From NCBI GenBank assembly GCA_032433595.1, contig JASWJB010000169.1, positions 27,653 through 91,652 on the forward strand: a DNA stretch of 64,000 bases. Direction: 5' to 3'. Positions 57,628 through 64,000 of the stretch are shown here, piece after piece (the first letter of the stretch is position 1; each line of letters starts with the position of its first letter). The DNA is from Conoideocrella luteorostrata. Its lineage: Eukaryota; Ascomycota; Sordariomycetes; Hypocreales; Clavicipitaceae. The translations under genes and the position numbers were made by a program. The notes under the pieces were generated by a model. That model did no database searches and was not told the DNA's origin. It saw only the letters and a list, made by a program, of their open reading frames with translations.

Positions 57628-58126
57628 TCATCTCGTATCCTGCGTCTTCGGCGAAAGTGATCGACCGCTCATGGTGTTGCTCAGCAAAGGCGGGAAACGT
57701 GAGCGAGAGTGTAATGAGTCACGACGTCTGGACTGTTGGGGTCGATCGTCTCTGTCGGCCATGACCAGCGAGCAGAGACGCGAGAGCAGACGGATTGGAT
57801 GCGTAGAGGTAGCTCACCCAATCTTGAAACTCAAATAACTCCAGTCCGGTGGTTCGCCATGAGGGCTGGCCCATCACCGAAGACAGCACGTTTCACCGGT
57901 GGTGCTTGTGGCCAGACCGAGAGCTGTGGTAACCTGAATCAGAATATATGTGTGGTGAGGCGTACTCGGCACTCTGAGCCGAGTGTGCGACGCAGGCATA
58001 TCCAACAAGGATTATCCGTTGTTCTACGCCGTGGCCTGGTCTACCGTAGGATGCGCATCGATCAACGGCATGCTGGTAGTAGAGACACCGGCATGCCGCG
58101 TACAACTCGACCAGCTGATAACACAT
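57628..58126 (-). CDS. Small Cys/His-rich conserved fungal protein
   Basis: Exon 1 (57897-58126) encodes CRCLYYQHAVDRCASYG, RPGHGVEQRIILVGYAC and a Ser/His-rich run ending GYHSSRSGHKHH. Read without splicing it stops at 57893 after 77 residues. A donor (GTGAAA, 57896) and an acceptor before 57751 join it in phase to a 124-nt exon 2 that adds an Arg/Ser-rich end (DDRPQQSRRRDSLHSRS), total 117 residues. I recall a widespread set of short fungal proteins with the pattern CxC...HxxDxC..YGxxGHxV...VGYxC..HS, which supports a real gene; the Cys/His spacing suggests metal binding. Its function is unknown. The branch site is weak, so exon 2 is uncertain. Confidence 0.55.
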
Positions 58127-59507
58127 TGTCTATTCTTGTATATGACACAGTCTAACGAGGCGGTTCGCAGTGCCTGTTGCCGGTTTACATTCAAGGCCGC
58201 ACCAAGGGCCTGATGTGGTCTCTTTATCTGGCCAACGGATGACCAGCCTTGTTTGGCACTTTAATTAAGCGAAGGGACTTGCAGACAGCAGCAGCAACTG
58301 TATCAAATCGAGGCTTGCGTGACGGGCGTACTTTGAAGGTTCGTTTTCAGATGTGGAGCGAAAGTTTGGAGTGGAATGAGCTGAAACAAGAACGAGGACA
58401 CAATTATGGATATAAAAGCAAAGACAGACAAGGAAATGGATTAAGAGCGAGTGTTGTGTGGTATGGTGAATCGAATCTAGGCAGAGACGGGGACCATTAC
58501 AGGAAGGAAGAGGCATCGTAGCCTTATATTAGTTCCGGCAGCAGCCTAGAGGAAGGCTAGGTAGGCTAGGCAGGGCAAGGCAAGGCAAAGGCCAGGCAAA
58601 GGACGGGTAAGGCAAGGCAAGGCCTGGCTGGGTAGGACTATGTGGGAAGGGATGGAAAGGGAAGTAGCCCAAGAGGCGTCCGTTACACCCCGATTCTTTG
58701 ACCTTGGTCTGAGGAATTATCGGCACGCCCTCCGGAGCTTGTTCGGGGGAGACTCTATTCCCATACTCACACCTCTCGGAGGTGGTAAGAGAAGTCGTGG
58801 AGCGGCAAGGCAAACCTACCAAGTGAGAGAGAGAGAGAGAACGAGACAGTGAAGCCGCGGCAGCAACGGCAACTCTGACTAACCTCTACATCGTTTGATC
58901 TAAAAGCGGCATGGGGTCTGATGCAAACGCGCAGCAATGGGGCATGACGACTCCAGCAAGATAATGGGCTCGTCGTCGTCTGGAGGCCCCAGGCGGAGCA
59001 TCTGGACAAAATAAGACGAGACCCTGGACGACGAAGAGCAGCACCGTACATCAACTAATTGACGTTCGACCCGGTGAGAGTCACTTATGCAGGCCATGGT
59101 ACCGGGGGGGAGGAAGGGGGAGGGGGGAGGGGGGTATTGGTGTGGGGAGGGCGAATTTGGTGGTCAAATGGGGGACTGAATGCTCACAAGTTGCGAGTAC
59201 ATTACATGTCCGTTTTAGTGTCAAGTCCTGTTCGCTGCCGTGAGAGGCGCGGCATTTCGATATTGAGAAACAGGAAACAAACTGGCGGAAACAGGCGAAA
59301 ACAGGCGAAAAGAGGGGTCCAGTGCGTGTACGGAGAAACTACGGAATGCCGCAAGGCGCCCCAGCAATGCGCCCGCGGAGCCACGCTTTAGTCGACCCCG
59401 GCGCGCCTATTCACTGCGCAGAACTCGAGCCCAAAGCCCGAGTCAACAGCCCTGAGAATAATCCACCAAAAAAATAAAAATAAATTGCAAATTGCAACAA
59501 ATCCAGT
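58127..59507. other. Intergenic region with simple repeats
   Basis: No gene is supported. It holds a degenerate GGCAA/GGCTAGG array at 58550-58640, a (GA)8 run at 58825-58840, and a G-rich stretch at 59104-59150 with several runs of four or more G, able in principle to form a quadruplex. Confidence 0.6.
58550..58640. repeat. Degenerate GGCAA/GGCTAG array
   Basis: Repeated GGCTAGGTAGGCTAGG, GGCAAGGCAAGGC and GGCAAAGG units over about 90 bases, with purine-rich flanks. It is probably slippage-derived. Confidence 0.7.
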
Positions 59508-59589
59508 CGACGCCGACCGGATTCGAACCGGTGCCCCCGAAGGGAACAGATTTCGAGTCTGTCGCGTTAGACCACTCCGCCACGGCGCC
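59508..59589 (-). tRNA. tRNA-Ser, anticodon CGA
   Basis: The 82-nt minus-strand sequence folds as a class II tRNA. The acceptor stem GGCGCCG pairs with CGGCGTC (one G-T pair), with discriminator G. The D arm starts GCGGAGTGGTCTAACGC. The anticodon stem ACAGA/TCTGT closes the loop CTCGAAA, so the anticodon is CGA (reads UCG, serine). The variable arm CCC-TTCG-GGG is long, as serine tRNAs require. The T arm ACCGG-TTCGAAT-CCGGT follows. There is no intron, CCA is not encoded, and an A/T-rich run (T-run on the minus strand, near 59478) can serve as the RNA polymerase III terminator. Confidence 0.97.
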
Positions 59590-60238
59590 GTACGAAAAAT
59601 CGCCAAAATACTACACTATACGCCGTCGAGGAAACCACAGTCCTCAGTCACGGCAAAGGCTTCCTTCAGGACACCTCGTAGCGAAAGGGAAAAGCTCCCC
59701 AGGCTATATGACTATAGGTGCCTGTTCACCGATGTGGATTGGCATCAGATGGATGCGCATCCAAATACACGGGGGCAATGGGAGTGAAGTACCTAGGACT
59801 TCGCAGAAGGACTCAATGTCGCTCGAAAGCCCTGCAGCAGGGCTAGCTACCTATAGCAGGGTTTGGGGGGTGGGGAGGGGGGAAGGGGGTGTGTCCATGC
59901 CAGGCAGGCACCAACGAACGGCGTTACCCACGATCCAACAATCGCTTGATCTAAATCCCGAAGAAGGTCGTACGAATATTAATTTTGGCACAACTGTCAG
60001 GTTCGTATGTATCAGATATGCTGATTACTCGCCACGTCTGACATATATTCGGGATTGGTTCTCTAGGAGAGAAGACCGACGTTGCTCTGCTTGCATTGGA
60101 CTGATGCGCGTGTATCTCGCGGGGTGCCGGTTGGGAAAGCAAGCTCGGCGCTGTGAGTGAGATGATGACGACCGATGCGGTGCCGAGACCTTCTCTCTAG
60201 TTCCGCGGTCTCAGCCAAGATGCTGTCGGTCAACTGCT

Positions 60239-60288
60239 GCGATTACGATTGCGACAGCGATTGCGATTACGGTTGCGATTGCGATTGT
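60239..60288. repeat. GCGATT hexamer array (degenerate)
   Basis: About eight GCGATT/GCGATTAC-like units in 50 bases. In one plus frame it reads Cys-Asp repeats, but no convincing gene contains it. Confidence 0.7.
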
Positions 60289-61953
60289 TCCTCTCAAGAT
60301 ATTGGAACAAGTCCACGCACGCCGCCCTGCCGCTTTGCCGCCATGCCGTCTGCCTGGCCGTTGATGCGCAGTCTCTTCCATCGCTTTCTCCGACTACACT
60401 GCGCGAGAATTTACAATCTTATTGCACCGTTTCCATCGACTATCCGATTCTGGTCGTCTCAATTGGACTGCACAGCAGCTATTGTCTCAGCTGCAATACG
60501 AAGCAGCCGCCACCCTGCTTACTCTTGACGTTACCCTCGGTAACACAGATGGAGAACCTGAACTGTCGTTTCCGCGATGCACAACAGGAGAATGCGACGC
60601 CGATGCACATCATTTCGCCTATCAAATGCTTGCTACAATAGAGAGCACCAACGTCAAGCCTAGAAATAATTCCCATCTCACAACGCCCACGCTCATTGCA
60701 TCAGCGCTTCTCGTACAGGGTCACCGAAGAGTCAGACACTGTGATGACGGCATATCGCAGTCAGGTGTCAGAGCCACATTGCCGTGCAGCCTTGCAACAT
60801 GCCTTGCACTATGCAAGGGTCCAGGGGGAGTGTGCATATTATTAGCAACGCGCGCGGAGGCGGATGATGCACACCCACAGCCACTTTCTTCAAATGGCAT
60901 TGCACTAACTAGTATGCTATAGTCTATATGGAAATCCGTGCTCCGTACTCCGTAGACCAGAGGAGCAGAGAACCTTTGACGGTGGGAGGAGTTGTTATCG
61001 CCGAAGGCCACAAAACAGCATCCCTCTGCTTTGTTGGTGATTCATCGCATTGGAGATAGCGAACATGTCGCCGCTAATACCGACGAGACTCCCTCGACTC
61101 TTTTGACAAAATGTGAATCATGTAACTCCCATCTCTCTACGGAGTGCTTTCCGGAAGAGCCTGAATCGTCATTGGAAAACCGTCTGTCTACTAGTTAAGT
61201 GGCTGAGGGCATGCACTCCTGGGCCCCCGGCACTTTTTTCCACTTTTGAGCAGCTTAATTACTTGTGTCACTTGGAAGACCACACATCTCCAGCATGGAG
61301 AATGGGAGCAATGGAGGCAGCATCAATTCTCGATATAGCATGACGGAGTGTTGGTGTGTGTATGACTGTGATTGAGCACGTCTCATGACCTCGGTACTTC
61401 GAGAAGTCGGTTGAGTCGCCAAGGTTGACACCATTTCGGGTGCTGTTCCATGTCTCTGAGCGGCATGCATGTCCCAGACATTACCGCATGTCTCAACCCA
61501 GCATCTGCCTTGGTAGAGCTCCGTATTCCATGCAAGCAGACTCCGTAGCAATTGCGGGTTTTGGAATCCGCAGCTTAGTGCCACACCCCACAGACGGGCG
61601 CGCTGGCAGATGGCCAACTGACTAACTGTACTAGTAGAATCTGACGATGAATGCGGTGTTTTGTCTGCGTACGCAGCAAACGATCAGGGAATGACCGGCC
61701 ATTGTTGGTCATCCCTGCGAAGCCAAGTGAGTTAAAAACGCCCATGGATTTACCAGCGTGTAAGAGGCGTGTTGCGCTGCGCATAGCCATCCTGACTACA
61801 CTCATAATACCAAGGTGACGTTCGGCCTTTCAACTAGATTGAATACTTCCGCGTTGAGACAACGACGGAGAGTGAGTGAGTTTTGGCTGTCCAGATCCGC
61901 CTCATAGGACTCTGCTGCAGACGCATCAAGCAACAGCTTATGGCCCGAGAGAA

Positions 61954-61966
61954 GGGGGGGGGGGGG
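61954..61966. repeat. Run of 13 G
   Basis: A homopolymer of 13 guanines in the plus strand. It may mark a site of assembly or sequencing length error. Confidence 0.9.
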
Positions 61967-64000
61967 CGCTGTTGGGACCTGCTACGACTCGGGCAGCATG
62001 AACCAACTAGGGATCTACCGTAACCATTGGGGGTAGGCTCCCTGCGAATTTCATTTACGGTTTATAAAAAAGGATGCTATTCTGAAATTGTGCATGGAAG
62101 GTACAGGCAAGGCAAGGCAGCAACAGCGGCTTGGGAAACACGGAGCCACAGCAAATCGACGGCGCCTTGGCCGGCCCTGTCGGCGCTCCACAACAGCCTA
62201 AACGGTCGGGCGACCTGCCCCGTCGACCACCGTCGTCGTTTGGCAGTGTCTACAGCACCGTTCCCGACGGAAGGCTGGCACGCTACTGCTGGTATTGCAA
62301 GCCCATCCTGGCATGTCCAGTTCGATCGGGATTGGGTCCAACGACCTGGCTGCTCTGGCACTCTGGCTGTCTGGATGCCGAGTGGCGCTCTGGTGGCTCT
62401 GGTATGTATGTACATACGTCTGCCCTGGGACTGGGACACGTTCCGGCGCTGGCGCCATGTCCGAGCCGCGGGATCTTGCCCATATCCCATGTCCATATGT
62501 ATATTATTTTAGTCCTGCGGAGGAGTAGCTGCGGAGGACAATCCCAAGCAACAGCAACAGCATCAGCATCAGCAACATGCCACGCAATTGACACATACAA
62601 TACGGAATACCTGGGTACGGTACTCCGCAGCCACTCCGCGGGCAGGCAAGAAAGCTCCCCGTGGCTCCAAGTCCATGTCAGCCATCTCAATCAAGAGCCG
62701 GAAGACCCGCCACTAGACGCTAGCATTTAGGCAGCCCCGGATGCCGGATTTCGACCTGTGACCTCATGGCCCTTGCCCTTGTCGTCCCAATCTTTTATCC
62801 AAATCGCTAGCCTGAGGATGTCCTCCCCAAGACCAAGACCCCTGACGGCTGGCTGGCTGGCCGTTCGAGCAGCACTAAGCGCCCAGAAAAAGTGGACAGT
62901 GGGAGCTTGAGTGGGCTGCGCCTCGCCCCGTGGCTCGCTGGGTCCCCACGTCCGTCCGGGTTAGTCGTTGCTCCTGCTGCGGCGTGAAAGGATTCGATTC
63001 GCATTTTTGGTTTTGGATGAGCTTGTTGCTCCGTAGAGAGTCGGTTCTCCAAGTCCCCGCTCTCCGTTGTTGGCCCAGCCGCCTCCGCGCCGGAGTCGCC
63101 GGCGTGGGCTGCAGCAAACAAACAGGGTCAAGTGGCTCGCAACTCGCGGCATTTAACCAACCAGTTAGTCACCTAGTTAATATGAGTGCAAAACTGATTT
63201 GGCAGCTGTTTCGACAGCGCTCGCGCAAAGAACGTATGCTCCGTGGCGGCTGCAAGGGGCAACAAGCAGGTGCAGTAAAGTAAGTACGCTTATGCTGGCT
63301 TGCTCTGTCTGTCTGGCTTGCCGAGGCGCTGGTGGTCCATCCATTTGCTGCAATTGCAGTGCAGGTCCATACAGAGCACATCAGAACAGCAAAGAGTGTC
63401 CTATCTCAAACCATGTGATGCCGCCCAGTGAGCAATGTCATTTGGTCTGACATTCAGAGGTCTGCCTCGCCGTATTGTAAGTCCAGCCAGCCGATCGGAC
63501 AGATTCGTGATCCGGTCCGCTTATCCGTCCGGATCGCTTCTTTCGCCACCACCGAGTATTATCATCATCATTATTTGTTTATTTATTGTTTATTTTATTT
63601 TTATTTTTATTTTGAATTCGTTATCGTATGTTCGCCCTGATCATTTGCAATTTCATACATACACCCTCCAGCAAGCATTTCGTCTTGCGTATTGCACCTA
63701 CGCATCCGATCTGTCCGGGTCCGAGATTGCAGCACCCTGTTTCTTCCCACCTGTCGTCATTCTTCACCAGTTGATTACAAAGCGTCCTGTCGTCAGCGCG
63801 CTTCAGGTGTACATTTCTCTTCTTTGACGCCTTTTTTTTTAATTAAACAAAATTTATTTTCCACAGCCGAGCTGCCCGGCCATGTTTCAAATAGCCTTCC
63901 CCCGAGAGACAAGCTACTAACTAAGTAACAAACGGGCCGTCTCTATATCGGGAATACGATATGTTTGCAAGCGCAGTGCTGCAGCCAAGCGGCCAACAAG

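Larger units (their letters stand above)
59590..64000. other. Gene-poor right end
   Basis: I support no protein gene in 4.4 kb. Items seen: a G-rich run at 59866-59891, a GCGATT hexamer array at 60239-60288, an exact dispersed motif at 60946-60954, a 13-G run at 61954-61966, and a T/A-rich (TTTATT)n tract at 63560-63615. Several overlapping long frames in the GC-rich part at 62.0-62.7 kb look non-coding. A gene could start beyond the window edge. Confidence 0.5.

Noticed and set aside
59492..60160. 222-codon plus-strand frame
   Set aside because: Its beginning runs antisense through the tRNA-Ser gene and the rest has no domain or codon pattern of a gene.
60422..60922. 166-codon plus-strand frame with LLSQLQYEAAATLLTLDVTL
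   Set aside because: The first third looks somewhat protein-like, but there is no recognisable domain, other frames are equally open, and it follows a simple repeat. Not enough support.
62027..62730. Overlapping long frames on both strands in a GC-rich stretch
   Set aside because: Several frames are open at once, as expected from GC-rich non-coding DNA; no motif or splice pattern supports any of them.
62740..62825. tRNA-like string (GGATTTCGACC near 62756)
   Set aside because: It lacks a T-arm consensus and complementary acceptor ends; no cloverleaf can be drawn.

Overview
The window is nuclear DNA of a filamentous ascomycete (Pezizomycotina, probably a sordariomycete such as a hypocrealean). 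Genes carry several short introns (about 45 to 150 nt) with GT..AG ends, sit 0.3 to 4 kb apart on both strands, and include families typical of these fungi: an SAT4/rhodopsin-like membrane protein, an ECM33 GPI wall protein, an Anp1 Golgi mannosyltransferase subunit and a giant acidic repeat protein. No bacterial operons, CRISPR arrays or intact transposons were seen. Exon boundaries were worked out by hand from splice sites and reading phase.

Layout. 0.2-6.2 kb is an accessory-looking block: an intact SAT4/rhodopsin-type gene, two decayed genes on opposite strands, and a secreted FAD-linked oxidase. 6.9-9.3 kb holds a mitochondrial carrier facing ribosomal protein eL22. 9.3-12.1 kb has no intact gene but contains a broken F-box-family gene. 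12.1-22.8 kb is one gene for a 3,509-residue disordered acidic protein with a Pro/Val/Glu repeat tract. 25.7-29.5 kb is a divergent pair of RNA-processing genes, DBP5 (mRNA export helicase) and an SPF45/RBM17-type splicing factor. 30.2-31.5 kb is ECM33. 35.6-37.8 kb is a second divergent pair, a 3-methyladenine DNA glycosylase and the Sm core protein SmF, with a perfect 30-bp palindrome between them. 40.4-44.1 kb holds an Anp1 mannan polymerase subunit and ESCRT-III Snf7. 45.5-54.2 kb holds a one-pass membrane protein with a huge Pro/Gln/His-rich tail, converging on an MFS transporter with an 800-residue disordered N-terminus and an in-frame TAG (or a 72-nt intron). 54-64 kb is gene-poor: one small Cys/His-rich protein, one tRNA-Ser(CGA), and many simple repeats.

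The recognisable genes are mostly housekeeping: splicing (SmF, SPF45), mRNA export (DBP5), translation (eL22, tRNA-Ser), wall and glycan assembly (ECM33, Anp1), membrane traffic (Snf7), repair (glycosylase) and transport. They look like ordinary neighbours, not a cluster with one pathway. The most unusual signals are a dispersed 9-mer, TACGGAGTA/TACTCCGTA, found about 16 times outside genes and not noticed in any coding exon; the giant repeat protein; the SmF palindrome; and several genes broken by single stops of the C-to-T kind.
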